The notes under the pieces: generated by a model | Told to the model about the DNA's origin: nothing | The model's input: only the letters and a program-made list of their open reading frames with translations | Database searches by the model: none | Assembly (NCBI GenBank): GCA_963746605.1 | Contig: CAVVCH010000051.1 | Coordinates: forward strand, 62,001-126,000 | Reading direction: 5' to 3' | Length of the DNA: 64,000 bases | DNA from: CAVQSS01 sp963746605 | GTDB lineage: Bacteria; Desulfobacterota; RBG-13-43-22 | In this document: positions 44,574 to 53,734 of the stretch, in pieces | Layout: every line of letters starts with the position of its first letter | Position numbering within the stretch: position 1 is the stretch's first letter | Program-made: the position numbers and the translations under genes

Positions 44574-45284
44574 ATCGAAATCTCCATCGTCCTGCCCACC
44601 TATAACGAACGGGCCAATATCGTTGCTTTGATTCAGGCTATTTTCGAGGCCTTGGAGAGCCTGTCCTTGAAAGTCCGGGTCATCGTGGTGGATGACAACA
44701 GCCCGGACGGGACCGCCGCGGTGATTCGAGAGGCCTTTGGCGGTTCGGACGCCGTCCGTCTGATCGTTCGAGAAAAAGAGCGGGGTTTGGCTACGGCCAT
44801 CGCCAGGGGCATTGCGGTGGCCGAAACGGAATTGATCGGGGTAATGGACACGGATTTTAACCACCATCCCCGGTACCTTCCCGAGATGATCCGGATGGTG
44901 GAAGAGGCTGACCTGGTCATTGGATCCCGCTATTTGCCTGGGGGGGGGATGAAAACGTCCCGGTTGCGCTACTGGGGGAGTTGGCTCTTCAACGTTTTCA
45001 TTCGATGGGGATTAGGATCCCCGATTAAAGACAACTTGAGCGGGTTCCTGGTGGGTAAACGCGCCCTTTTTTTACGGCTGCGAGACAAGCCTATTTATTC
45101 CGGCTATGGCGATTATGCCATTCGGTTGATTCATCACGCGCTGCAAGAGGGCTTTGTTCTCCGGGAAGTCCCGGTGGTTTATGAATTTCGCCTGGGAGGA
45201 GAAAGCAAGACCCAGTTCCGCAAACAACTGATTAATTATACCCGGGCGGTGCTGGCCCTTCGATTTTCCGGGGGGACTCATTGA
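44574..45284 (+). CDS. Family 2 glycosyltransferase (dolichol-phosphate-mannose-synthase-like) with apparent AUC start
   Basis: A 236-residue GT-A transferase. The first strand and nucleotide-binding motif, EISIVLPTYNERANIVALIQ, begins at 44577, before any ATG, GTG or TTG that would keep it; the first usual start, TTG 44628, would remove the motif. A Shine-Dalgarno AAGGAG ends 7 bases before the ATC at 44574, and an in-frame stop (44568) rules out a longer gene, so an AUC start or a one-base error is implied. Later motifs are VVDDNSPDGTAAVIRE, GVMDTDFNHHP (DxD) and GSRYLPGG. The protein has no membrane segment and probably transfers a sugar to polyprenyl phosphate. It follows the aminotransferase gene by 19 bases. 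Confidence 0.85.
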   Translation: MEISIVLPTYNERANIVALIQAIFEALESLSLKVRVIVVDDNSPDGTAAVIREAFGGSDAVRLIVREKERGLATAIARGIAVAETELIGVMDTDFNHHPRYLPEMIRMVEEADLVIGSRYLPGGGMKTSRLRYWGSWLFNVFIRWGLGSPIKDNLSGFLVGKRALFLRLRDKPIYSGYGDYAIRLIHHALQEGFVLREVPVVYEFRLGGESKTQFRKQLINYTRAVLALRFSGGTH

Positions 45285-45415
45285 CCGGGTGGAGGCAGGG
45301 AGGAGTCCGTCACAGTGATGGTGTTCAAAAGGGATGTTTTCGCGAAAAGCCCCTGTCTTTCAACCCGAACCCTTCGCTCGGGACAAAAGCTTTCGGGAAG
45401 AAGGGCTAAGGGTAC

Positions 45416-46420
45416 ATGACCAAAAAAAAATACTGGTTTGGTTTCGCCGTCTCGATCCTGTTTGCCTACTTGTTTTTTAGAAATGTCGATTTCCGGGAAT
45501 TATGGATCGCTTTTCAAAGCGTGAATTATGTCTATACCATTCCGATTATGCTGATCAACCTGCTGAGCCTCTGGATTCGGGCTGTTCGGTGGCGCTATCT
45601 GTTAAGCCCGATCAAAAGCGTCGGCCTCCCGGAATTATTCAGGGCCACGGCGATCGGGTTTATGGCCAACAATATCCTCCCCGCCCGTATCGGGGAGTTG
45701 GTGCGGGCCTTTATTTTGGGGGATCGGGAAAAAATCAGCAAAACCGCTTGCCTGGCGACCTTGGTGGTCGAGAGGCTATTTGACGGTTTTACCATATTGC
45801 TGTTGTTCTTAGTGGTGCTTCTTTTCATGCCCTTTCCGGAAACCACCACGTTGTTCTTGACGCCGAACCGGATCAAAATGATCGGCTGGCTCAGTTTCCT
45901 GTTTTACTTCCTGGTATTGGTTATCCTGATTTTAATGCGTTTTCATAACCAGCGCCTGAATCACCTGATCGGGCAGGTGCTTAAACCTTTTCCTGCCCGG
46001 GTGTCCACCCGGATCCTTGAAATCATCAACTCCTTCGTTTTCGGCCTGGAGATCCTGCGGCAGAAAAAGGACATTTTAATAATCAAAGGGTATTCGCTGC
46101 TTTTGTGGATTGTCTTAACTCTTTGCGTTTACTTGCTCTTTTTGGGCTTTGGCCTTCACCTGACCCTGCTGCAGGCTTTTTTTGTAGAGATCATATTGAT
46201 CTTCGGGGTAACGATTCCTTCGGCTCCGGGTTATATCGGGACCTTTCATTGGGCCTGTGCCGCCGGTCTGGCTTTTTTTGGGATCGAGCCCAACCTGGCC
46301 AAGACCTTTTCGATTATCCTTTGGCTCTCTTATTTTATCCCCATTACCCTGCTGGGTATCTTTTTACTCTGGCAAGAAGGGCTGTCTTTGCGGTCCATTC
46401 AGGACAACCGAATTCAATGA
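45416..46420 (+). CDS. Flippase-like (LPG_synthase_TM / UPF0104) membrane protein
   Basis: A 334-residue polytopic membrane protein with about eight hydrophobic helices. It carries the family motifs RAVRWRYLLSP, IGFMANNILPARIGELVRAF and TIPSAPGYIGTFHWA. Relatives include the membrane half of lysylphosphatidylglycerol synthase (MprF flippase domain) and proteins in glycolipid gene clusters. Located 130 bases after the glycosyltransferase and on the same strand, it could move the glycosylated lipid across the membrane. The start ATG at 45416 has only a weak ribosome-binding site, and nearby TTG or GTG codons do not improve it. Function is inferred from context. Confidence 0.85.
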   Translation: MTKKKYWFGFAVSILFAYLFFRNVDFRELWIAFQSVNYVYTIPIMLINLLSLWIRAVRWRYLLSPIKSVGLPELFRATAIGFMANNILPARIGELVRAFILGDREKISKTACLATLVVERLFDGFTILLLFLVVLLFMPFPETTTLFLTPNRIKMIGWLSFLFYFLVLVILILMRFHNQRLNHLIGQVLKPFPARVSTRILEIINSFVFGLEILRQKKDILIIKGYSLLLWIVLTLCVYLLFLGFGLHLTLLQAFFVEIILIFGVTIPSAPGYIGTFHWACAAGLAFFGIEPNLAKTFSIILWLSYFIPITLLGIFLLWQEGLSLRSIQDNRIQ

Positions 46421-46451
46421 TCACTTATTCAAAAATGAACAAAAAAGGTTG

Positions 46452-46743
46452 TTCGCCCTTTTGGGTATAGTACTTGGTCTGGAATCGGGCCTCCGTGGGC
46501 GCAGGGTCTCGGCGAAAGGGTTTTCCAAAGGCACTCCGGACTTCGAATCCGGGCCAACGTTACTAACTTTATTTAAAGCAGGCCCATACTCCGAGGCGTT
46601 TGAACCCTCTCAGGCTGGCCCTTCCTCCGGGAAGATTTGAAAACACGGGGGCCGGGTTCGAACCTAAAAAGCGATGTGGAAAACCCTTTCGCCGAGACCC
46701 TGCGCCCATACCAGATATGGGGGGACCCACCCAAAAGGGCGAA
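46452..46743. repeat. Large imperfect inverted-repeat element
   Basis: A 292-bp palindromic element between two plus-strand genes. The outer arms TTCGCCCTTTTGGGT (46452-46466) and ACCCAAAAGGGCGAA (46729-46743) are perfect 15-nt inverted copies. A second, perfect 31-nt pair runs 46497-46527 and 46677-46707, beginning GGGCGCAGGGTCTCGGCG. Inside, weaker pairing continues (GACTTCGAATCCGGGCC against GGCCGGGTTCGAACC). The centre (46560-46650) is unique. No open frame of note. It looks like a non-autonomous mobile element or a large structured RNA, not a simple terminator. Copies elsewhere cannot be checked here. Confidence 0.75.
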
Positions 46744-46785
46744 GCGTCATAAAAAATACCAACGATTGGGTAAAGAAGGAATCTA

Positions 46786-47524
46786 TTGTCTACACAGGTC
46801 GGTGACATCGCAGCGGCCCTGGCCTACCAGGTCAAGAAGGAGATCGCCGAAAATTATTTCGGGACCCGGCGGGAATTGGAAGAGGAGCGGGAGGATCTGA
46901 TCCGCCAGGCGAAAAAGATCCAAAAGTCCTGGGGCCTGGAGGTACAGGACCGGCTGACCCTGATCGGGGAACTGCTGCTGGAACCGGAAACGGCGAAATC
47001 CTTCTTCGTGCTCCTCGGCCAGGGGATCCCGCCTGCGGCGGATCCGGACCGTCCGGACCGGGCTTTTTCAGCAGCGGTGGAAGTCTGTCCGCCGCCTTTT
47101 GCTTTAACTTCGCAGGCCAAGTACCAAGCCCTGATCGCCCAGCTGCTATGACCAGGCCTGGGAGCGAAGTCAATCAGTTTTGGAAAAAGTCCGGGTTTTG
47201 GAGAAAAAGGTCCGTCTTTATAATGAGGACTTGTCCAAGTTTTCACTCTCGTACAGCCTACAGGAAATTCTGGCCTTTATTAAAGCGATAGAAGGCAGCA
47301 GCGAATTGAAGGGGGTCCTGGGAGAAAATACCGACCCCCGGGCCGTCCCGGAGCTGGAAAAGAAAATGATGATAAAGGCATTGGATCCCGTAGGTTTGGG
47401 GCTTTCCGAAGTCAAACCCCTGCCGAAATTGATTCAAATTCGGGAACCGCTGCGCGCCCTGCTAAAGGGGGCCTTTCGCCGAAATGAGGAGGAAATCAAG
47501 TCCTGCCTGAAGCGGGCGGTTTGA
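46786..47524 (+). CDS. Unknown coiled-coil protein, frameshifted
   Basis: Not recognised. From TTG 46786 (ribosome-binding site AAGAAGGA) a 121-residue frame runs to 47151: charged helices (NYFGTRRELEEEREDLIRQA) and a Pro-rich stretch. A one-base slip near 47147 joins it to a second frame (YDQAWERSQSVLEKVRVLEK...) that ends at 47524 with more charged helices. The joined product of about 246 residues is likely a soluble, alpha-helical protein without cysteine motifs or membrane segments. It is followed by the LarA-like gene after 12 bases, so the two are probably cotranscribed. No function is suggested. Confidence 0.6.
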
Positions 47525-47536
47525 GGATTACAGATT

Positions 47537-48832
47537 ATGAGCGATCTTTTTCTTTACTATCAGAACCGGAAGACTCTGCTGCCGGTCCCACCGGCCTGGA
47601 AAATAGTCTCCTTTGCTGAATTTGGGGATTCTCCAGAGGTGAATAATATCCGGCAGAAGACCCTGACGGTCCTGCAAAATCCCATCGGGACACGTCCATT
47701 ATCGGAACTGGTTTCCGACCAGGACAGGGTGGCCATTCTGATCGAGGATCTGACCCGACCTTCCCCCAAGAAAATTATTCTGGAAGCGGTCCTGGAACTC
47801 CTGGAACAAAAAAAAATCCCGGACCGGAAAATCGTGATTGTTTTTTCCTTAGGCACCCACCGGGGTCTGGACCGCAATGAAATCGAAGGGGCCTTTGGAG
47901 GGGATCTGGTCCGCCGGTATGAATTCATAAACCACGACTGCCGAGCCGCCGATCTGGTGCCGGCCGGCCGGTTGAAGACCGGACAAGCGGTTCGGATCAA
48001 CCGCCGGGTCATGGAGGCGACTTTCCGCCTTGGGGTGGGTTCCATCTTTCCCCATCCAATGAACGGCTTTGGCGGTGGCGGGAAAATCCTCTTTCCCGGG
48101 GTGGCCGACCTGGAAGCGATCACCGATCACCATTTTCATTATACCTTTCAAACCGGAACCGGACTGGGAAAATTAGATGGAAACCCATTTTATGAGGAAG
48201 TCTGCGCCCTGGCCCGGTCGGTACCCTTACACTTTGTAGTCAACGGGGTCCTGGACCAAAAAGATGCTTTGGCCGATCTGGTGGCCGGGGACCCGATTGA
48301 GGCCCATCGGGCCGGTGCCCGGATCTGCCGGGTCCTAACCACCAGACGTTTTCCCAGACAGGCCGACCTCACGGTAACCACATCCTTTCCCTATAAGGAA
48401 GGTCCCCAGATCGTCAAACCCCTGGTCCCGGCTTCCCTGGTCACCAAGCCGGGAGGCTGTATCATATTGGCCGCAGACTGCTCGGGAAATCTGCCGGAGC
48501 CCTTCATTGCCAGTTTCGAAAAGTTCCGGTCCCGGTACGCCGGGGACCTGTTTGGCGGGGTTCTGGCCCATTTTTCGGAAAGGCGTTTGATCATGGAGGA
48601 TGGGGCCGTGGACTACAATATGGCTTTGGCCTTTGCCCTGGCGGCACAGCACCAATTCAAGGTTATATTGGTGTCGAGGGACATCCCCCGGACTACGGCG
48701 GAACGCATGGGATATGTTTTTGCCGAGGATCTGGAACAGGCTGTTGTCCTAAGCGCCCGCTACTGCCCGGCACCGGAGGTCCACGTGATTCCCTCAGGAG
48801 GGGTGATTCTGCCGGAGATCGAATCCCGGTAG
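47537..48832 (+). CDS. LarA-like (lactate racemase domain, DUF2088) protein
   Basis: A 431-residue protein of the LarA superfamily, nickel-pincer racemases and epimerases of 2-hydroxy acids. The N-terminal half shows IEDLTRPSPKKIILE (family motif) and FSLGTHRGLDRNEIEGAFG. The cofactor-binding segment around the lysine that tethers the nickel pincer reads SIFPHPMNGFGGGGKILFPG, keeping the Lys after GGGG. HHFHYTF and the C-terminal TVTTSFPYKEG are also typical. Racemisation of lactate or another 2-hydroxy acid would connect to the FAD-linked oxidase at 20 kb in a cell using such acids, but this is not shown. LarBCE, which make the cofactor, are not in the window. Confidence 0.85.
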   Translation: MSDLFLYYQNRKTLLPVPPAWKIVSFAEFGDSPEVNNIRQKTLTVLQNPIGTRPLSELVSDQDRVAILIEDLTRPSPKKIILEAVLELLEQKKIPDRKIVIVFSLGTHRGLDRNEIEGAFGGDLVRRYEFINHDCRAADLVPAGRLKTGQAVRINRRVMEATFRLGVGSIFPHPMNGFGGGGKILFPGVADLEAITDHHFHYTFQTGTGLGKLDGNPFYEEVCALARSVPLHFVVNGVLDQKDALADLVAGDPIEAHRAGARICRVLTTRRFPRQADLTVTTSFPYKEGPQIVKPLVPASLVTKPGGCIILAADCSGNLPEPFIASFEKFRSRYAGDLFGGVLAHFSERRLIMEDGAVDYNMALAFALAAQHQFKVILVSRDIPRTTAERMGYVFAEDLEQAVVLSARYCPAPEVHVIPSGGVILPEIESR

Positions 48833-49005
48833 ACCCCTTTATTATGCGGTCACCCATAACCCGTTCAATAATATTGAAAAAAGGCCATTGAATGTGGTAA
48901 AAAAATCAAAGTAATGCCATTCAATAGGTTTCATAAAAATATAGAATCTTTAAATCTGAATTCCGTTTGGTTCTTAATTAACCCCATTTATCGAAGGAGG
49001 AAACC

Positions 49006-50289
49006 ATGAAAAAGGAGCAAGGTAAGCCCCAAGGCATTGACCGGAGGACCTTTCTGAAGACATCAGCGGCCATAGGTGCGGCAACGGCCATCACCGGTTT
49101 TCCGGCCATCGTCCGGAGTCAGCCGAAGGAAATCATCATCGGTTCCATTCAGCCTGTTACCGGACCCATTCCTGATATCGGAATCGGAATGCAACGGACG
49201 AATAAAATGGCAGTCGATGATATTAATGCCCGGGGAGGTATTAAATCCATGGGCGGCGCCAAAATTAAATTATTATTAGGTGACCATGGGGCTAAGGAAG
49301 AAGTGGCCAGGGCTGAGGCGGAAAGATTTATTAAGGATGGGGCGGTTTGTTTAGTGGGGCCATTTTTGAGTGGTCCGGCCATGGCTATCGCTACTCTGGC
49401 AGAGCAGCGAAATATACCTTTCGTCATTGATGTGGCGGCTATGGACGCCATTACCGCCAAAGGATATAAAAACGTTTTTCGCTGTTTTCCCAAAACCGAA
49501 CTCTTTATGGTAAGCATCGGAAAATTTCTAGATCAAATTATCAAAGAAAAAAAGGTTGCCATTAAGAGGATTGTGGTTTCAAACGTCGGTGATGCTTTTG
49601 GTCGCAGCCAGGGGGCGGCCTTTATCAAGTTTGTCAAAGATAAGAAATATCCCTTTGAGATTATTGAACACATTGAATATCCCTTGGGTGTTAAGGACCT
49701 TTCCGCAGAGGTGGCTAAGATTAAAGCCGCCAAACCAGATGTCCTGTTCCCGGTTACTCGAACCGGCGATTCCAAGCTGTTGCTCCGGGAACTCTATAAA
49801 CAGCATGTGGAATTAATGGGGATTATATCCCCAGGCAGTCCGGGGTGGTATGAACCTGACCACATCCGGGATTTAGATAAGCTGGCCTATTACGTCCTTG
49901 ATAATGTTCCCTGGGTAAACCCTAAGAGTCCCACTTTCCAGGATATTAACAAACGCTTTGAGAAAATGTATTCCGGACAATATATTGACACGAACACCGG
50001 TTGGGGATATGTGGGGATTCAGGTCATCGCCGATGCCTTGGAACGGGCTAAGTCCACGGACCCCGCGGCCTTGCGCGAAGCCCTGCGGAAAACCAATTTT
50101 AAAGACCATCCCATGGTAGGTGGGCCCGTGGTCTTTGATGAAAAGGGCGATAACATCAACGCCACTACGGCCTTGATTCAGGTATTGCCGGATAAAAACC
50201 TGGATGACAGGATAAAGGTGGTCCTGCCCAAAGAATTTGCCGTTGCTCCGTATGTCTTTCCCTGGAAACAACTCTGGGATCGAGGATAA
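49006..50289 (+). CDS. livK: Branched-chain amino-acid ABC transporter substrate-binding protein (TAT-exported)
   Basis: A 427-residue periplasmic binding protein of the type 1 (Leu/Ile/Val) family. It begins with a twin-arginine signal, DRRTFLKTSAAIGAATA, and cleavage would follow near FPAIVRSQ. The mature part starts KEIIIGSIQPVTGPIPD and shows VDDINARGGIKSMGGAKIKL and the hinge typical of the fold. It is the first gene of a five-gene operon with an AGGAGG ribosome-binding site and a 173-base upstream gap, in which no promoter stands out. Real substrates of such systems in anaerobes range from amino acids to amides, urea or aromatic acids. Confidence 0.92.
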   Translation: MKKEQGKPQGIDRRTFLKTSAAIGAATAITGFPAIVRSQPKEIIIGSIQPVTGPIPDIGIGMQRTNKMAVDDINARGGIKSMGGAKIKLLLGDHGAKEEVARAEAERFIKDGAVCLVGPFLSGPAMAIATLAEQRNIPFVIDVAAMDAITAKGYKNVFRCFPKTELFMVSIGKFLDQIIKEKKVAIKRIVVSNVGDAFGRSQGAAFIKFVKDKKYPFEIIEHIEYPLGVKDLSAEVAKIKAAKPDVLFPVTRTGDSKLLLRELYKQHVELMGIISPGSPGWYEPDHIRDLDKLAYYVLDNVPWVNPKSPTFQDINKRFEKMYSGQYIDTNTGWGYVGIQVIADALERAKSTDPAALREALRKTNFKDHPMVGGPVVFDEKGDNINATTALIQVLPDKNLDDRIKVVLPKEFAVAPYVFPWKQLWDRG

Positions 50290-50292
50290 TCC

Positions 50293-51162
50293 ATGGATCT
50301 TACCCTGGTCCTGCAGTTAGCCCTCCAGGGTTTTTTAATGGGAGGGGTTTATGGCCTGATCGCCTTAGGCCTCTCCCTGATTTTTGGCGTCATGAAGGTC
50401 ATCAATTTCGCCCACGGGGAGATGATGGTTTTTGCCATGTTTCTCTCCATTACCCTGTTGCTCTGGGGCGGTCTCGATCCCTATCTTTCTCTGGTGATCG
50501 TGGCAGCAATCATGTTCGGCGTCGGTTATGTGATCCAGCGGGTATTTGTCAACCGAATCCTGGATTTGCCGGAGGCCATGCAGGTTCTCGTTTTAGTGGG
50601 CCTGGGTATCATTTTCGAGAATGGTACGCTCATGATCTGGGGGGGGAGCGACCTCAGCCCCAAAACCAGCCTGGCCCTGTCTTCCCTCCGCTGGGGACCG
50701 GTGACCGTGGACGTCCCTCGGCTGATCGCCTTTATATTGGCCATCGTCATTACGCTGCTGGTCCTGCTTTTTCTTAAGAAGACCAATATCGGCAAATCAA
50801 TCCGGGCCGCCGCCGACAACCGCTTCGGGGCCCTGATCATCGGGGCCCGTATCAACCGGATTTACGGAATCTGTTTCGGGATCGGGGCGGCCTGTGTCGG
50901 CGCGGCCGGGGCCCTGCTGGTCCCGCTTATGCCGGCCAAGGCCACCATGGGCGCCCCCTACACCATGGTCTCTTTCGTCATTGTCATTCTGGGGGGGATG
51001 GGCAGTCTGATCGGCGCCCTGGTCGGCGGCTTGATTATCGGAGTGGCCGAATCCCTGGGAACGGTCTTTTTGCCCAGTTCCATGAAACAGGTGGTCAGTT
51101 TCACCATTATGATCGTCATCCTGCTGTTCAAACCCCAGGGTCTTTTCGGAGGTAAGGGCTGA
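50293..51162 (+). CDS. livH: Branched-chain amino-acid ABC transporter permease LivH
   Basis: A 289-residue integral membrane protein with about eight helices. It opens LALQGFLMGGVYGLIALGLSLIFGVMKVINFAHGEMM, given here only as the two motifs LMGGVYGLIALG and INFAHGEMM, both hallmarks of LivH. Further on are GLGIIFENGTLMIWGG and a C-terminal FVIVILGGMGSLIGALVGG, the EAA-like loop that contacts the ATPases. It follows livK after 3 bases and its stop overlaps the livM start (TGATGA), so translation is coupled. No odd features. Confidence 0.94.
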   Translation: MDLTLVLQLALQGFLMGGVYGLIALGLSLIFGVMKVINFAHGEMMVFAMFLSITLLLWGGLDPYLSLVIVAAIMFGVGYVIQRVFVNRILDLPEAMQVLVLVGLGIIFENGTLMIWGGSDLSPKTSLALSSLRWGPVTVDVPRLIAFILAIVITLLVLLFLKKTNIGKSIRAAADNRFGALIIGARINRIYGICFGIGAACVGAAGALLVPLMPAKATMGAPYTMVSFVIVILGGMGSLIGALVGGLIIGVAESLGTVFLPSSMKQVVSFTIMIVILLFKPQGLFGGKG

Positions 51163-52124
51163 TGAAACGCCTATACCTGATCCTGGGACTCACTTTAGCC
51201 GTTTTGCTGGCCCTGCCCGGGGTACTGAATAATTACTGGATGGAGATCTTCATTCTGATCTTTTTTTATGCCTACCTGGGCCAGTGCTGGAACATCCTGA
51301 CCGGCTATACCGGCAACATCTCCCTGGGCCATGCCCTGTACGTAGGCATCGGGGCCTACACGGCCACTCGTCTGGCCATGGTCTTCGGACTGAGCCCTTG
51401 GGTGGGCATGCTGGTCGGGGGCCTTTTTGCCACCGCGGTAGGGCTGGTGATCGGCTTTCTGGGTTTTCGATTCGGATTGCGGGGCGTTTATTTCGTATTG
51501 ATCACCATCTCCTTTGCCGAAATCGGCCGTCTGATCGCCCTCCATCTGGAGAGCCTCGGCTCCTTCATGGGTTTGTTCATCGATTTTAACCCCGGATTTC
51601 TGAATATGCAGTTTCGAGGGAATCTACCTTACTATTATATCTCCCTGGGCCTCCTGGTCTTTTCTCTGATCGTGGTGCGAACCCTGGAACTATCCAAGAC
51701 CGGCCGCTACCTGGTAGCCATCCGGGAAGACGAGGAAGCTGCGGAAAGCCTGGGGGTAAACACCTTCAAATTCAAGATGGTGGCCATCGGATTGAGCGCC
51801 TTTATGACCGCCTTGGGCGGCACCTTTGACGCCAATCGGATTTTTCACTTGAGCCCGGATCGAGTCATGAGCATGGGCCTGTCCATCGAGATTATTCTGC
51901 GGCCCATTATTGGAGGTATGGGGACCGTCCTCGGGCCGGTGGTCGGGTCCTTTTTAATCACCCTGCCGGCCGAGTGGACGAGGGCCTTTTTTTCGGAAAT
52001 GGGGAGGCCCGGCCTGCACATGGTCATTTACGGCTTCGTTCTGATCCTGGCGGTTTTTTTCTTTCCCCGGGGAATCATGCCCTTGTTGACCCGGAAGCTC
52101 AGGCCTTTTTTCATCAAGGAATGA
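51162..52124 (+). CDS. livM: Branched-chain amino-acid ABC transporter permease LivM
   Basis: A 320-residue membrane protein, second permease of the importer. Signature motifs are NISLGHALYVGIGAYTA near residue 55, YFVLITISFAEIGRL near 110 and, near the end, IEIILRPIIGGMGTVLGPVVG, the loop that contacts the ATPase. About eight to ten hydrophobic helices. The start ATG overlaps the livH stop, and livG follows after 4 bases. Frame intact. Confidence 0.94.
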   Translation: MKRLYLILGLTLAVLLALPGVLNNYWMEIFILIFFYAYLGQCWNILTGYTGNISLGHALYVGIGAYTATRLAMVFGLSPWVGMLVGGLFATAVGLVIGFLGFRFGLRGVYFVLITISFAEIGRLIALHLESLGSFMGLFIDFNPGFLNMQFRGNLPYYYISLGLLVFSLIVVRTLELSKTGRYLVAIREDEEAAESLGVNTFKFKMVAIGLSAFMTALGGTFDANRIFHLSPDRVMSMGLSIEIILRPIIGGMGTVLGPVVGSFLITLPAEWTRAFFSEMGRPGLHMVIYGFVLILAVFFFPRGIMPLLTRKLRPFFIKE

Positions 52125-52128
52125 ACCC

Positions 52129-52860
52129 GTGAGCCTGCTCAGGATTGACAAAATCGGGAAAAATTTCGGCGGGCTGCGTGCCCTCGATAATGTGTCTTTC
52201 GAACTCCAGTCCGGGGAAATCCTGGCCGTGATCGGCCCGAACGGGGCCGGGAAAACCACCCTGTTTAATATTCTGACCGGTTTTATTAAGCCGGACAATG
52301 GCTCCGCACTTTTTCAAAACCAGTCTTTGCTGGGGCTTAAACCCCACCAAATCTGTCAGCGGGGCCTGGTTCGAACCTTTCAAATCGTAAAGCCCTTTTT
52401 GGAATTGTCGGTTTTGGAAAACGTTATCGTGGCCGCCTTCAACCGGTTGAGGGACCCGAAGGAAGCCGCCCAAAAGGCTGAGGAGGTCATAGCCTTCGTC
52501 GGGCTGGCGGATAAACGCCGGGCCTTAGCCAATGAACTCAATTTACCCAACCGGAAACGGCTGGAGCTGGCCCGGGCACTGGCTACGGACCCGGCCCTGC
52601 TGATGCTGGACGAAGTCATGGCCGGCATCAATCCCACCGAAACCGATAACCTGATCGGCTTGATTCGGGAAATCCACCGGAGGGGGAAGACCATTCTTTT
52701 GATCGAACATGTGATGCGGGGGGTCATGGCCTTGTCGCATCGGATCCTGGTGCTGAACTTCGGGGAAAAGATCGCCGAAGGGGCTCCGAAGGAAGTCATC
52801 AACAATCCACTGGTGGTCGAAGCCTATCTGGGAGATGAATACTGTGTTGCTCAAGGTTGA
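52129..52860 (+). CDS. livG: Branched-chain amino-acid ABC transporter ATP-binding protein LivG
   Basis: A 243-residue ATPase of the importer. It starts at GTG 52129 and has Walker A GPNGAGKTTLFN, the LivG-specific RTFQIVKPFLELSVLENV, a weakened signature region (ANELNLPNRKRLELARAL, in which the usual LSxG is replaced by LPNR), Walker B LLMLDEVMAGINPTE and the H-loop LLIEHVMRGVMA. Changes in the LSGGQ motif to LPxGxx are seen in other LivG proteins, whereas here Gly is replaced by Asn. Its end overlaps livF by 26 bases. Confidence 0.92.
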   Translation: MSLLRIDKIGKNFGGLRALDNVSFELQSGEILAVIGPNGAGKTTLFNILTGFIKPDNGSALFQNQSLLGLKPHQICQRGLVRTFQIVKPFLELSVLENVIVAAFNRLRDPKEAAQKAEEVIAFVGLADKRRALANELNLPNRKRLELARALATDPALLMLDEVMAGINPTETDNLIGLIREIHRRGKTILLIEHVMRGVMALSHRILVLNFGEKIAEGAPKEVINNPLVVEAYLGDEYCVAQG

Positions 52861-53551
52861 GGCCATAGACGTTTATTACGGGGATCTTCAAGCCCTGCGG
52901 GGGGTTTCCTTGGAGGTGCGGGAAGGAGAGGTGGTGACCATTATCGGTTCCAACGGAGCCGGCAAGTCCACGACCCTTCGCACCATCTCCGGCATCCTGC
53001 GGCCCCGGAAAGGGACCATTCGCTGGGAGGATCAACCGATCCAGGAAATGAGCACGGCGGATATCGTGGAACTGGGGATTGTCCAGATCCCGGAAGGACG
53101 TCAGCTTTTTCCGAACATGACCGTTATGGAAAACCTGGAACTAGGGGCCCTGAACGCCAAGGCCCATACGTTTAAGGTTGACAACCTGAAAAAGATTTTC
53201 AATCTTTTCCCGCGACTGGAGGAACGGAAAAGCCAGACGGCCGGGACCCTTTCCGGCGGTGAGCAGCAAATGTTGGCCATCGGACGGGGGCTCATGTCCA
53301 ACCCCAAGATCCTCATGCTGGATGAACCCTCCCTGGGCCTGTCTCCCCTGTTGGTCAACAGCATCTTTGCCATCCTCCGCCAGATCAATCAGGACGGCAT
53401 GACCATCCTACTGGTTGAACAAAACGTCCACCATTCCCTCAAGCTCGCCCAGCGGGCCTATGTCCTGGAGAACGGTGAACTGGTCAAAGAAGGCCTGTCC
53501 CAGGATTTGCTCCAGGACGACAAGGTCTGCAAGGCCTATCTGGGATTCTGA
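52835..53551 (+). CDS. livF: Branched-chain amino-acid ABC transporter ATP-binding protein LivF
   Basis: A 238-residue ATPase, the last gene of the operon. Motifs in order: VYYGDLQALRGVSLEV, Walker A GSNGAGKSTTLRT, VQIPEGRQLFPNMTV, signature LSGGEQQMLAIGRGL, Walker B LMLDEPSLGLSPLL and H-loop LLVEQNVHHSLK. The start may be ATG 52835, inside livG, or GTG 52844. No terminator with a clear T-tract follows; the gap to the next gene is 183 bases. Confidence 0.94.
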   Translation: MNTVLLKVEAIDVYYGDLQALRGVSLEVREGEVVTIIGSNGAGKSTTLRTISGILRPRKGTIRWEDQPIQEMSTADIVELGIVQIPEGRQLFPNMTVMENLELGALNAKAHTFKVDNLKKIFNLFPRLEERKSQTAGTLSGGEQQMLAIGRGLMSNPKILMLDEPSLGLSPLLVNSIFAILRQINQDGMTILLVEQNVHHSLKLAQRAYVLENGELVKEGLSQDLLQDDKVCKAYLGF

Positions 53552-53734
53552 TAACTTCAGCCTTATCCTGTTAATAGGTCGTTTTGCCTCTTTCCGGCCG
53601 GGACTCCCGATTTTCGGGATGGCGGCCTAATCTCGGCCAAAGGGCTTCCGCTGGAGGAAAGTTGACAAAGAGGCTTCAGCCGATTACTTTAATCAAAAAA
53701 GAGTAACTTATTACGGAGGAAGGAAATAGAACCG

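Noticed and set aside
46525..46670. tRNA gene suggested by T-arm-like GGTTCGAACC sequences
   Set aside because: No acceptor stem, anticodon arm or CCA-side pairing can be built; the sequences belong to the inverted repeat.
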